NCBI GenBank assembly: GCA_021777765.1
Contig: JAJYDF010000032.1
Span: forward strand, 1-42,754
Reading direction: 5' to 3'
Origin: Pseudomonadota bacterium
GTDB lineage: Bacteria; Pseudomonadota; Gammaproteobacteria; DASZBR01
DNA length: 42,754 nucleotides
Each line of letters opens with the position of its first letter. Within the stretch, counting starts at the first letter, position 1. The notes under the pieces are model-generated. The model did not search any database, was not told the origin of the DNA, and saw only the letters and a list, made by a program, of their open reading frames with translations. The position numbers were made by a program, and so were the translations under genes. This document shows positions 1 through 9,606 of this stretch, piece by piece.

Positions 1-57
1 CTCACTCCTTTAAGCACTTTCGACGGTACTTATTTTATAGAGTTTGTTATGCAGCTT

Positions 58-128
58 CTATGTAGCCCTTTATTTTTTATCATCTTTTGTTAATATTTCG
101 TGAGGATTCTTCAGGGTCCGGGCTACAA
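58..128. repeat. Degenerate repeat remnant with TGTAGCCC / GGGCTACA ends
   Basis: TGTAGCCC near 60-68 and CCGGGCTACA near 117-126 face each other across an AT-rich stretch. These ends resemble the GTAGCCCGG repeats common in gammaproteobacterial genomes; a better-preserved copy lies at 23897-23944. The interior does not fold well, so this is probably a decayed or composite copy. It lies upstream of the first glycosyltransferase gene. No convincing promoter was seen in 1-172. Confidence 0.3.
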
Positions 129-172
129 ATTTTTTATACCAATGAAAAAAACTAAGGATCAAACCAAAAAAC

Positions 173-1900
173 ATGGAACAAACTCAATCTAAGATTAATG
201 AACCAATTTCAATTACCTCATTAATAAATTCTCTATTCAATGAAAAACATTTAACTAACGCATGGTATTTGATTTTAATCGCAGTAATTTCTAATTTAAT
301 CATTTTTCTTATCCATCTTATTCATTTACCTGATAACAGATTGGTTCAATTCATCTACGATGATGGCTTTTATTATTTGGTTATCGCCAAAAACTTCTAC
401 CAATATCATATATGGACATTCGATGGTGGACTCACCATCACCTCAGGATTTCAACCTTTATTTGCTTATTGCCTCACTCTTTTATACGCATTGTTTAAAC
501 CAGATACCACACAATTTGTTCACTATTCATTATGTTTTACGACATTAATTACCGTTTTATCATTTCTGTGGATAAATAAAATTAATATGTCGCATAAATG
601 GAGTTTAATTGCTGCTACGGCATTAATCGCTTCTTCGCTGAATTTTGCTTACGATGCTATAACACTCGTTGAATGGCCTTTATTAGTATTTTTTTCTGCG
701 AGTTATTTTGCGGTTATTTATCAAGCCGCCATTAATAAAACAATTACACGAACAGCAATTTTATTAGCAATAATTGGCTGCTTAGGAAGTTTCACTCGCG
801 CTGACTTTGGTGCAATGCCTTTATCACTTTTTTTTATTGCTTTTACATTAATGATTTTTTCAAAAAAATATCATTATTTATTAATCACCCTGAGTGGACT
901 GATAGGTGCTTTCATCGGCGTTATATTGGTTTTTTTACACGATTATTATTTTACAGGACATTTTTTACAAAACAGTGCGACCATGAAATTACTATGGGAT
1001 CACGTCACAGGTCCCTCTCCTTATTCGTTTTTTGCACAAATGATGTCGCTGCTGTTAGGAAATTTTTATCGAGATGCGCTGCCCACATTATCTACACATA
1101 CGATATTGTTATTTCCTAAATTATTATTGCTAGCCATTTTTGCACTGAGCGCGAAAGGACTGATGATTTTTTCCTTCTCCCCTTCGGGGAGAAGGACCAC
1201 TGAGATAAATTCTCATCAAACAATAGAAAATTTATCCAAAAATTATCTAGTCATCGCCGGCAGCATCACCACTATTATTTTTTATTGTGCCTTCTATGCC
1301 TTTAACACTGGTGCACTACAACCTTGGTATTCCGGCAATGCTATCGTGCCGATGATCATTTTACTCACTGCTGTCCTCAATTTATTTCAAACCAATCTCA
1401 TCCGTTATTCACTTTCTTTTATTTTATTAATGTCCATCGCCCTACACCTACATCATTTATACACCATGAAAATAACCCCATGGGCTAGTCAAAAATTACT
1501 CTACGAAGCGGGATCTTATTTACAACAACATCCACTACCAGGAATAATCGGCAGTTGGAATGCAGGAATTATTTCTTATTATGAAGGACAACACATTATT
1601 AATTTAGACGGTTTAATGAATGATGAAATATATCCTTACGCAAAAAATCATAATTTAGAATGCTATTTTCTCAACAAACAAATTAATTACATCGCTGATT
1701 TTACGGCGATGTTTAATAATTACCATAAAACGCGTGGTGGATATAACCACAACTTACAAAATTGGTTAACACCGATTCAATTTATTAAGCCAGATATCGC
1801 AGATAGTGCTTACGAATTAAAATATCGTCATACTAAATTATTAAACGTAGAAATTTTCAAAGTGAATTTACAAGGGTTAGCTTTGAATAATAATTGTTAA
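173..1900 (+). CDS. Multi-pass membrane GT-C family glycosyltransferase (family 39-like)
   Basis: Predicted integral membrane sugar transferase using a polyprenyl-phosphate-linked donor; acceptor unknown. Around residues 61-100 it has the pattern DDGFYYLVIAKN followed by FDGGLTITSGFQPLF. This matches the first periplasmic loop of bacterial GT-C enzymes (acidic pair D63/D64, later a G-x-x-P-L element). About ten hydrophobic segments follow, then a soluble C-terminal domain with SWNAGIISYYEG and NLDGLMND, also typical of this family. The start has only a distant AAGGA upstream, so it is not certain. An insertion-like segment near residues 334-341 is encoded by a GC-rich palindrome at 1173-1195. 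The stop overlaps the next gene (TAATG), suggesting one operon with the two following genes. The enzyme class is reasonably sure; the substrate is not. Confidence 0.75.
   Translation: MEQTQSKINEPISITSLINSLFNEKHLTNAWYLILIAVISNLIIFLIHLIHLPDNRLVQFIYDDGFYYLVIAKNFYQYHIWTFDGGLTITSGFQPLFAYCLTLLYALFKPDTTQFVHYSLCFTTLITVLSFLWINKINMSHKWSLIAATALIASSLNFAYDAITLVEWPLLVFFSASYFAVIYQAAINKTITRTAILLAIIGCLGSFTRADFGAMPLSLFFIAFTLMIFSKKYHYLLITLSGLIGAFIGVILVFLHDYYFTGHFLQNSATMKLLWDHVTGPSPYSFFAQMMSLLLGNFYRDALPTLSTHTILLFPKLLLLAIFALSAKGLMIFSFSPSGRRTTEINSHQTIENLSKNYLVIAGSITTIIFYCAFYAFNTGALQPWYSGNAIVPMIILLTAVLNLFQTNLIRYSLSFILLMSIALHLHHLYTMKITPWASQKLLYEAGSYLQQHPLPGIIGSWNAGIISYYEGQHIINLDGLMNDEIYPYAKNHNLECYFLNKQINYIADFTAMFNNYHKTRGGYNHNLQNWLTPIQFIKPDIADSAYELKYRHTKLLNVEIFKVNLQGLALNNNC
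1173..1195. repeat. GC-rich palindrome (10-bp stem, 3-nt loop) inside a coding region
   Basis: CCTTCTCCCC (1173-1182) and GGGGAGAAGG (1186-1195) form a perfect inverted repeat with loop TTC. It is in frame within the first glycosyltransferase gene. The arm shares CCTTCTCCC with the palindrome at 42010-42037. Confidence 0.8.
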
Positions 1901-3336
1901 TGGAAAAGATTTACATGATGAATCAAGGTATCGCAGAAAAATTTGTTAAATACAAAAATCCATTACTTTATTATGGGTGTTATGCTGCTTTTATTTTCAT
2001 TATAGGTGTATACGTCCATCAGATAATTATTTCATCAAATAATCTATTTAGTACTGATTTTTATAAATTTTACCAATCCGTTCGATTTTATTTTGATGGA
2101 CAAAATATTTACTCTAATATCATTAGACCGCTTAAGCCAATAGAAGCTCTTTCACTTCATCATACATTGCCTCGTCTCATTTTACCCAGTGATCTGAATC
2201 CACCATTCTTTATTATGCTGCTAACACCATTCGCCTGGTTATCTTATGGGCATGCACTATTATGTTGGTCTGTTATTACATTTTGCTGTTCAGTTTTAGG
2301 AATACTGCTATCACTTAAATCATACCCAGAAGCGTGGCAAAATCCCAATATACGTTGGTATGCGCTCGCCGGATTATTAATTTATTTTCCTGTTTATGCT
2401 AATTTTTTCTTAGGTCAATTGGGTTCGATTTTATTACTCATTACCGCCGCAGCATGGTTACAGTGTAGAAAAAAATCATATGATATCGCTGGAATTCTGT
2501 TAGGTTTTGCTTTCAGTTTAAAATTGTTTTATGGCTTATTTTTAATCTTTTTTCTCATACGTAGAAAATGGCGAACATTGTTCATCATGATTACCACTTA
2601 TGTCAGCTGCAGTTTTGCTGCATTTGTATTTTTTGGTCTATCAAATTATAAACACTATTTATATACGCTTAATCATATAAGGTGGTTTGCTGGCAGTTGG
2701 AATGCATCATTGTATGGTTTTTTAATTAGATTATTCGGTACTGGTCATGAAGGTAATCATCCTATAATAAACTATCCATCATTAGGACAGCCTTTCTACC
2801 ATATTATTTCAATAATTATTTTGGTGTATTTTGTTTATCAAATTCACAAATCTTACCAAAATGAAATGAGAGTAGCTGATTATAACCCGAGAGATGAACT
2901 AGATTGGCAATTTTCACTCACTTTAGTGGTAATGTTATTATTATCACCATTAGCATGGCTTTACTATTTTACTTTATTGATAATCCCATTTATCACCATT
3001 ATCCGGCTTATTCATAAACTTAGACATTTTAATTTTAATTTCTGCTTGCTCATCGTTATCTTATTATTAAGCGGCACGCCTAATTATTATCGTTTACCCA
3101 CTGAAATGGTCAAACTCTCCATGGCGATCACCTGGGCCAACTACTATTTTTATTCGCTCGTTTTATTATTTTTTTTACTCTTTAAGATTCGCGTACAAAT
3201 GAATAAAAAAGAAGTTATCGACCGCGATAACAACCGCACAAAATTTTCACCAAATATGCAACTATTACTTTATTTATTGTCTATTTATCCATCATTAATC
3301 ATATTTACTTGCGCCACTCTGGCTATTGTAGGTTGA
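1900..3336 (+). CDS. Multi-pass membrane glycosyltransferase, family 87 / DUF2029-like (copy 1)
   Basis: Hydrophobic protein of about 478 residues with roughly ten membrane segments. Its N-terminal part has STDFYKFYQSVRFYFDGQNIY and then SDLNPPFFIMLLTPFAWLSYG. This is the D-x-x-x-Y/F...PP-L/F...P-F pattern of GT87 polyprenyl-phosphate-mannose-type transferases. The ATG at 1900 overlaps the previous stop in a TAATG junction. An ATG at 1915, behind GGAAAAG, is an equally plausible start. It is clearly paralogous to the next gene along its whole length (shared SWNASLYGF, LLISPLAWLYYFTLL-type and GQ-x-x-x-ILLLIT segments). It probably adds a sugar to an envelope glycan or lipid; donor and acceptor cannot be read from sequence. 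Confidence 0.7.
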   Translation: MEKIYMMNQGIAEKFVKYKNPLLYYGCYAAFIFIIGVYVHQIIISSNNLFSTDFYKFYQSVRFYFDGQNIYSNIIRPLKPIEALSLHHTLPRLILPSDLNPPFFIMLLTPFAWLSYGHALLCWSVITFCCSVLGILLSLKSYPEAWQNPNIRWYALAGLLIYFPVYANFFLGQLGSILLLITAAAWLQCRKKSYDIAGILLGFAFSLKLFYGLFLIFFLIRRKWRTLFIMITTYVSCSFAAFVFFGLSNYKHYLYTLNHIRWFAGSWNASLYGFLIRLFGTGHEGNHPIINYPSLGQPFYHIISIIILVYFVYQIHKSYQNEMRVADYNPRDELDWQFSLTLVVMLLLSPLAWLYYFTLLIIPFITIIRLIHKLRHFNFNFCLLIVILLLSGTPNYYRLPTEMVKLSMAITWANYYFYSLVLLFFLLFKIRVQMNKKEVIDRDNNRTKFSPNMQLLLYLLSIYPSLIIFTCATLAIVG

Positions 3337-4757
3337 TGAGTATTCAATCAATGCGCAATCAAACACTATCAGCAAAATATATAAGCATTATTTTAAATTA
3401 TGGTAGTGCCGTCGCTCTTTTATTAATTACTGCGGTCTACGCACATCAAATCATAATCGCTTCACAACATTTATTTAGTACTGATTTTAATATGCTATAT
3501 CAATCAGTACGATTCTATTATGCCGGCCAAAATATTTACTCAGCAGTAATCCAACCCTTAAATCCTGCTCAATCAGCAATAATACATAGTAACAGTCTGA
3601 CTTTATTCAGCGATTTAAATTCACCTTTTTTAATTCTATTGTTATTACCGTTTGCTTATTTATCATATGGAACTGCTTTACTGTTGTGGTCTCTGATATC
3701 GTTTATATGTTCTATCATGGCTATTTTATTAGTACTGAAATCATATCCAGTAGTATGGCAAAACACCCAGATTCGATGGTGGTGTTTAGCTGGATTGTTA
3801 ATTTATTTCCCCTTCTATGCTAATTTTTGTCTTGGCCAAATTAGTGCAATTTTATTATTAATCACTGTTATAGCATGGCATGCCTACAGGAAAAATCATT
3901 ATAAATACGCCGGTATTTTATTAGGATTAGCATTCAGCATTAAATTATTTTTTGGATTTTTTTTAATATTATTTATTATGCGCAAACAATTGCGTGCATT
4001 TTTCGCGATGCTAACCACATTTGTTTGTGCTAGCTTTATTGCATTATTATTTTTTGGCATATCAATATTCAAAAATTATTTAAATATATTACAGCATGTT
4101 AATTGGTATGCTAGCAGTTGGAATGCTTCTCTCTATGGTTTTATATGTCGCATTTTTTATGCCAGTCAGTCAAATAACGATTCCTTAATAAGCAAGACAA
4201 ATTTCCCTCATCTTCTTTTTTTCATATTTACTTTACTGCTTTTAATATATTTTACATGGGTTATCTACTATCCAAAGAAAATTAATAGTGGCTATAGCGC
4301 ATACCAAAATAACGACGCTTTTGATTGGCAATTTTCATTAACCATCGTAAGCGTGTTGTTAATATCACCACTCGCATGGCTTTATTATTTCACATTACTG
4401 TTAATTCCATTGGCCACTATTATTAAACTAATGAATAAATCAGCTTATTTTAAATATTATTTTTGCGCATTAATCATTTCATTAATATTAAGCGGCATCC
4501 CTATCAGCTATTCTTCTATAGCAATGGCCAAAATACAGCTAGCAATCACTTCTGGCAGCTATTACTTTTATGCATTATTCTTAATAACAATGTTACTCAT
4601 ATTACTTAGAAAACAAGCACAAAACGTCAACAAATCCAACTGCCATCAAACGTCAGAAAATCAAAAACTAACATTTAATATACAAATATTAATGTATCTC
4701 CTTGCCACTTACACTTCATTTATCACATTCGCATTTGCCACCTTAAAGCTCTTTTAA
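3336..4757 (+). CDS. Multi-pass membrane glycosyltransferase, family 87 / DUF2029-like (copy 2)
   Basis: Tandem paralogue of the preceding gene, about 473 residues, with the same order of motifs: STDFNMLYQSVRFYYAGQNIY, SDLNSPFLILLLLPFAYLSYG, SWNASLYGF and SPLAWLYYFTLLLIP. The start chosen is the ATG at 3336, which overlaps the preceding TGA as TGATG. A TTG further upstream lies inside the previous gene and is unlikely. Conservation is strongest in the predicted extracytoplasmic first loop and central helices, while the linker before the last helices diverges. That suggests an older duplication with possible change of specificity. The gene ends 3 bp before a perfect 66-bp hairpin. Confidence 0.7.
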   Translation: MSIQSMRNQTLSAKYISIILNYGSAVALLLITAVYAHQIIIASQHLFSTDFNMLYQSVRFYYAGQNIYSAVIQPLNPAQSAIIHSNSLTLFSDLNSPFLILLLLPFAYLSYGTALLLWSLISFICSIMAILLVLKSYPVVWQNTQIRWWCLAGLLIYFPFYANFCLGQISAILLLITVIAWHAYRKNHYKYAGILLGLAFSIKLFFGFFLILFIMRKQLRAFFAMLTTFVCASFIALLFFGISIFKNYLNILQHVNWYASSWNASLYGFICRIFYASQSNNDSLISKTNFPHLLFFIFTLLLLIYFTWVIYYPKKINSGYSAYQNNDAFDWQFSLTIVSVLLISPLAWLYYFTLLLIPLATIIKLMNKSAYFKYYFCALIISLILSGIPISYSSIAMAKIQLAITSGSYYFYALFLITMLLILLRKQAQNVNKSNCHQTSENQKLTFNIQILMYLLATYTSFITFAFATLKLF

Positions 4758-4760
4758 ATG

Positions 4761-4826
4761 GAAGGGGTCAAGTACCGTCTTGCAAGTTAACTGCAATTAA
4801 CTTGCAAGACGGTACTTGACCCCTTC
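4761..4826. repeat. Perfect 30-bp inverted repeat with 6-nt loop
   Basis: Arms 4761-4790 and 4797-4826 are exact reverse complements, beginning GAAGGGGTCAAGTACC and ending GACCCCTTC; the loop is CTGCAA. It sits 3 bp after the glycosyltransferase stop and directly before the promoter of the next gene. No run of T follows immediately, so a plain intrinsic terminator is less likely than a mobile palindromic element such as a RAYT-type REP or tiny MITE. It could still block read-through transcription. Confidence 0.9.
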
Positions 4827-4827
4827 G

Positions 4828-4860
4828 CTTAATATTTTCTTAAGTTATGGATGGTATAAT
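4828..4860 (+). promoter_or_regulatory. PmrA-box-like site plus extended -10 promoter
   Basis: CTTAAT (4828-4833), five bases, then CTTAAG (4839-4844) matches the known PmrA half-site layout YTTAAK-N5-YTTAAK. Ten bases further on is TGGTATAAT (4852-4860), an extended -10 with a perfect TATAAT. There is no good -35, which fits an activator-dependent promoter. PmrA is known to control many type IV secretion effector genes in Legionella and Coxiella. The start of transcription would be near 4867, leaving a leader of about 105 nt before the ATG at 4974. Confidence 0.6.
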
Positions 4861-4973
4861 AGTGAGCATTTTTCAAAAGCAATGCAGCTACAGTTAATAT
4901 TGTTATCGTATAAAACACACAGTCATTGAGCAGAGCATGTTCTTATTTTTAGCATGTACTTGGAGATAAAAAG

Positions 4974-7409
4974 ATGTTACCTGTGCAAGAAATAGATTCA
5001 GATGTTCGATCAAATGATAAGCAAAGACAGTTGTTAGAAAAATATGAATGCTTCATCAATAAATAAATTACTCAAGGTATCATTGATCCTCTCAAAGTCT
5101 TTTTATATCTTTATAAAAAATATTGTACAGAAGGCGGTTTTAGAATACCTGGAATAGGTGATTTTTTTGACTCAAGAAATCATGCTGATTTTTTAAAAAA
5201 TGTCGACATTATAAACTTAGCCCAATTGTTAACTCATCTTAATCAATATTGGGGCCAAAAACGTATAGAACCTCATACGGACTTTTATGCGATGAGCTTT
5301 ATGTTTTTTTATTACTATGGCCTGCCAAGTCATGAATATCATCACTTACAACCATTGGCACAATCTATTCACAATCAACTGAGATTAGAAGCTCTGAATG
5401 CACAATCAGATATACAACAACTCAATTTGGAAATACGCAACTTAAAAGAAATTTTTTATAATTCTCAAGATGATGAACACAATTTTAATGAATATTCAAC
5501 ATTAAATAGAATAGATAACCCAATAGATATCTTAGAAAACTGCCATTATAAAAATCCTATTTGCGAAATCGCATTAAAAACATTAAAGAATATGGATTTA
5601 AATACTTGTCCTGTTGAACGCCTAATCAAAGCTCTTTTTAGCATACCCCCACATAGTTTTGTTATAGATATATTAACTAAAATTAATATTCCTGAATCAA
5701 TGCAAAATAGTCTGATGCAACTCATTTTTGAAAATGTTGATGATAATAATATCGATTTTTATCAAAAGCTAATACATACATTATTTCCACATTTTACAAA
5801 AGCACAGCAACTTTTTTGGCGCACAAAAATTAAGAATACATTTCCATTACTCTATGCATGGATTAGATATGATGGCGAATTTTCAACATTGCACCCAGAT
5901 CAAGCTTTTAATGATATTCCAGCACAACAAACCTCTAAGGAATTGGACCAATTAAAGGGAAATCTATACACCGCGTTAATCAATGATGATGAAACAGCTA
6001 TTAGTAATCTCCTAAATATTGCTATAGCAAAAAAATTCCAAACATTAATTGATTATGCATTATCATTTGCTGTAAGTAATCAGAGAGCCAATTTAATTGA
6101 CTTTATATTAACAAAAAAACCGAATTTAAATATTATTTATAAAGGTAAGTCATTATTGCAAATAACAGCTGCGAACAGCGGAATCGGTGCTGTAATAGCA
6201 GCGAAGCTGATATCAGCTGGTGCAAATGTCCATTTCAAAGATCCACTTTTTGGTGCAATTTTATATAAAAATCAAAATTTAGTAGAAAAACTTTTACAAA
6301 AATACCCCGCTAAGTGTTTAATTGATAGCTTCAAATTAGCTTTGCAAAATGAGGCACTCAATATAATTTATTTGTTTATCGAAAATTATCTTAAAACAGA
6401 TAGGATCAATATAGAAACAAAAATATTCTTAACAACATGCACATTAAACAATCTCTTTCAATTGAGTAGTCAAAATCAAACACATGGAATCAAAGATCCT
6501 TTTTTAGCTGCAGAAGTACGATCGCACCAAATTGCCTTTGCAGGGCGTCATAATCAAGAAGTAGGCAGGTATTTTCTGTACCGCATCTTCGTTAATCCTA
6601 GCTGGCATTATATTTTAACTGAATTTATTGATAATATTCCTAGTGAACAACGAGATACGATGTTCAAAGAATTACTATTGAACTGTAACAAAAATAAATT
6701 GATTACTTTTGCAGAAATATTAATTAATTATGGTGCAGATATCACATTGTTAGACGTGAGCATCATAGTATCATCATCATTACTCATCGAAAAGGTATGC
6801 GATTTCCATATAAATAGTAAGCATGGATTTTTCCAATCTTTTCTAAACAAAATCACACCCGAAGCACTGTTTTCTATAGTAGATAAACGTAATTTTTATA
6901 ACGTAATCCGCTTAATGCAAACTTTAAATTGGGATATAAATACTCAAGACAACCATGGTAAAACAGTATTACATCACGTATGCGAAGGAAAAAATATACC
7001 GAATATAGCTGACAGAATAATAATTACAATACACTTATTAAAGAATGGCATAAATCTCTTTACTAAAGACAAACAACAGTTTTTACCTGAAGATTATCTT
7101 TATTCAGAAAGCTTATTTGCACAAAAGAGTGATGCTGAAAAATTTAAAGCCAAAGATTTTAAAGCATCATGGAAATCTTATATCAAAGAAAATTATCAAG
7201 AACAGTTACGAACTAAAAAAATGCAATTTTTTGTAAAGGCAAAACAACAAAATGATACGCGATGTTCATTGACTCGCTTAACGACAGATCTAATGAAATA
7301 TACATTTTATTATGTTGCATCAGATAAACCTACTGAAGTTGATAAGCAAAGAGTTGACGCTAACTTTAAAAAAGCAACGGCTACTTTAACTCGTTTATAT
7401 AATAAGTAA
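4974..7409 (+). pseudogene. Ankyrin-like effector candidate interrupted by an in-frame stop
   Basis: An ATG at 4974 preceded by GGAGA (8-nt spacing) opens a frame of 30 codons, then meets TAA at 5064-5066. The same frame continues without another stop to 7409, about 811 codons in all. The residues after the stop (ITQGIIDPLKVFLYLYKKY...) are protein-like, and there is no ATG with a ribosome-binding site soon after it. A TTG at 5226 gives 727 residues but has no clear support. The central part resembles divergent ankyrin repeats, for example ITAANSGIGAVIAAKLISAG and, later, DINTQDNHGKTVLHHVCEG. The N-terminal domain is not recognised. With the PmrA-like promoter, this suggests a former or read-through secreted effector. 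A sequencing error at the stop cannot be excluded. Confidence 0.65.
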
Positions 7410-7423
7410 AGAACAGCTACAAA

Positions 7424-7465
7424 ATTCCCCTCACCCTAACCCTCTCCCTAAAGGGAGAGGGAATT
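7424..7465. repeat. GC-rich REP-like palindrome between convergent genes
   Basis: CCCTCTCCCT (7440-7449) pairs with AGGGAGAGGG (7452-7461). The flanking CCCCTCACCCTAACCCTCTC is also found at 26322-26341. It lies between the 3' ends of the ankyrin-like gene and htpG, so it may act as a two-way transcript end, although no T-run is present. Confidence 0.75.
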
Positions 7466-7494
7466 AAAAGGAGGGAGGGGGTAAAAAATGTGTG

Positions 7495-9408
7495 TTAAAC
7501 GCCTTCTAAAATTAATTGATTCATTCTGCGTACAAATTGGCTAGGGTCTTCTAACTGACCACCATCTGCGAGCACAGCTTGATCAAATAATAAATGAGTC
7601 AATTCAGCAAAACGATTATCATCTTGCTCATCATGTAATTTCTTGATCAATTTATGTTCAGGATTAATCTCAAATATGGGTTTGCTTGGAGGAACTGCTT
7701 GACCGGTTGCCATTAATAATCGTTGCATATGACTATTAATATCATTTTCATCAGCAACAATACATACTGGTGAATTAGTGAGACGCGAAGTCACACGCAC
7801 TTCTTTAATTTTTTCACCTAATATTTTTTTGATCTGCTCAAGCACAGTAGCAAATTCAGTTTTCGCTTTTTCTTCCGCTTGTTTGGTTTCTTGATCTTCC
7901 AATTCACCTAATTTTAAATCCGCTTTAGCAACAGATTGAAAATCTTTACCCGCAAAATTATGCAAATGCGCCATTAACCATTCATCAACACGATCAGTTA
8001 ATAATAAAACTTCAATACCTTTTTTACGGAATAATTCCAAAGTAGGGCTATAACGTGCCGCATTAAATGAATCAGCCGTAATAAAATATATTTTATCCTG
8101 ACCCGATTTCATACGTGCAACATAATCATCTAATGATACATCTTGTGCTTCATGGTCAGTATGTGTTGAAGAGAATCGTAATAATTTAGCAATTTGTTCA
8201 CGGTTTGGATAATCTTCACCGGGACCTTCTTTTAATACCTGACCAAATTGCGTCCAGAATTTAGTATATTTTTCTTTATCATTTTGCGCTAAATCTTCCA
8301 ACATAGATAATATTTTCTTGGTGGTTGCCGATCGAATCGTATCAATCACTTTACTTTGTTGCAGAATTTCACGTGAAATATTTAATGGCAAATCACTAGA
8401 ATCAACGACACCTTTAATAAATCGTAAATACATGGGTAATAATTGTTCCGCATTATCCATAATAAATACGCGTTTTACATATAATTTTAATCCGTGTTGA
8501 CGCTCACGATTCCATAAATCAAAAGGCGCACGTGATGGAACAAATAATAACGAAATATATTCTTGTTTACCTTCAACACGATTATGGCTCCATAATAATG
8601 GCCCTTCGAAATCATGAGAAATATGTTTGTAAAACTCGATATAATCATTTTCTTTAATATCATTTTTAGGCAATGTCCATAATGCCGTAGCGCGATTAAC
8701 AACTTCGTCTTCTACGCGAATCACTTCAGGTTCTTTATCACCTTCTGCTTCTGATTTAATTTCTTTAGGCATTTTAATCGGCAAAGTAATATGATCAGAA
8801 TATTTAGTTACAATATGTTTTAAACGCCATTCATCTAAAAATTCATCTTCACCTTCTTTTAAATGTAAAATAACTTCCGTGCCGCGATCAGGCTTTTCAA
8901 TATTTTCTAAGGTGTAATCACCCTCGCCTTTCGATTCCCATAACACGCCATGCTCTGCTGTTAAGCCTGCACGTCGAGTTTTGACGGTCACTTTTCGTGA
9001 CACAATAAATGAAGAATAAAATCCCACACCAAATTGACCAATTAAATGCGCATCTTTTGCTTGATCACCCGTTAAGGATTGTAAAAATTCTTTAGTGCCT
9101 GATTTTGCGATCGTACCTAAATGACTGATCACTTCTTCACGGTTCATACCTATACCATTATCTCGCACAGTAATAGTGCGCGCTTTTTTATCAAAGCTGA
9201 TATGAATAGATAATTCTGGATTCTGTTCCAGCAAAGCCGCATCAGATAAGGCTTCAAAACGTAATTTGTCTGCAGCGTCAGAGGCATTGGATATCAACTC
9301 ACGCAAAAAGATTTCTTTATTGCTATAAAGTGAATGGATCATTAAATGTAATAATTGTTTAACTTCAGTTTGAAAACCAAGTGTTTCTTTTTGGGCTTCA
9401 ACGGTCAT
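7495..9408 (-). CDS. htpG: Hsp90-family chaperone HtpG
   Basis: Cytosolic ATP-dependent chaperone, a homodimer that remodels client proteins together with DnaK. The 637-residue length matches bacterial HtpG. The N-terminal GHKL ATPase has [31 protein letters not shown] and [11 protein letters not shown], so all Bergerat-fold motifs are intact. The middle domain (for example [13 protein letters not shown]) and C-terminal dimerisation domain follow. The start ATG is behind AGGAG with 8-nt spacing. A sigma-32-like promoter lies about 70-100 bp upstream. The gene is monocistronic, facing a CBS-domain gene across a shared upstream region. Confidence 0.98.
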   Translation of the reverse strand: MTVEAQKETLGFQTEVKQLLHLMIHSLYSNKEIFLRELISNASDAADKLRFEALSDAALLEQNPELSIHISFDKKARTITVRDNGIGMNREEVISHLGTIAKSGTKEFLQSLTGDQAKDAHLIGQFGVGFYSSFIVSRKVTVKTRRAGLTAEHGVLWESKGEGDYTLENIEKPDRGTEVILHLKEGEDEFLDEWRLKHIVTKYSDHITLPIKMPKEIKSEAEGDKEPEVIRVEDEVVNRATALWTLPKNDIKENDYIEFYKHISHDFEGPLLWSHNRVEGKQEYISLLFVPSRAPFDLWNRERQHGLKLYVKRVFIMDNAEQLLPMYLRFIKGVVDSSDLPLNISREILQQSKVIDTIRSATTKKILSMLEDLAQNDKEKYTKFWTQFGQVLKEGPGEDYPNREQIAKLLRFSSTHTDHEAQDVSLDDYVARMKSGQDKIYFITADSFNAARYSPTLELFRKKGIEVLLLTDRVDEWLMAHLHNFAGKDFQSVAKADLKLGELEDQETKQAEEKAKTEFATVLEQIKKILGEKIKEVRVTSRLTNSPVCIVADENDINSHMQRLLMATGQAVPPSKPIFEINPEHKLIKKLHDEQDDNRFAELTHLLFDQAVLADGGQLEDPSQFVRRMNQLILEGV

Positions 9409-9477
9409 ATTTTTAACTCCTAGAAAATAGTAAATTTAAATCAAAGTGGGTATTTCATAATTCTTGTAAACTTAAAC

Positions 9478-9507
9478 TATGTGGGGATTAAGTGATAATT
9501 TTCAAGG
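9478..9507 (-). promoter_or_regulatory. Heat-shock (sigma-32-like) promoter of htpG
   Basis: Read on the minus strand there is CCTTGAAA (9507-9500), a 13-bp spacer, then CCCCACATA (9486-9478). This is close to the sigma-32 consensus CTTGAAA / CCCCAT. It is placed about 70 bp upstream of the htpG start, a known heat-shock gene. Confidence 0.75.
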
Positions 9508-9606
9508 TGTAGTGTGGCGTTATTAAATGCAATTTGCTATCCTGCACCACTTAATTTAATGCAAACGACTATACTATTTGTCTGGCAGACGTATAAGGCA
9601 AAACCA

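Noticed and set aside
142..192. 16-codon upstream frame (MKKTKDQTKKHGTNSI) overlapping the first gene
   Set aside because: It is short and Lys-rich in an A-rich leader, with no good ribosome-binding site, so chance is the simplest explanation.
7424..7465. Possible CRISPR-like repeat, because similar blocks recur in the window
   Set aside because: Copies are dispersed and palindromic, with no regular spacers and no cas genes.
9514..9606. Upstream GTG start for the CBS protein
   Set aside because: The added 31 residues have no family support and the start falls beside the htpG promoter; the ATG at 9607 has a ribosome-binding site.
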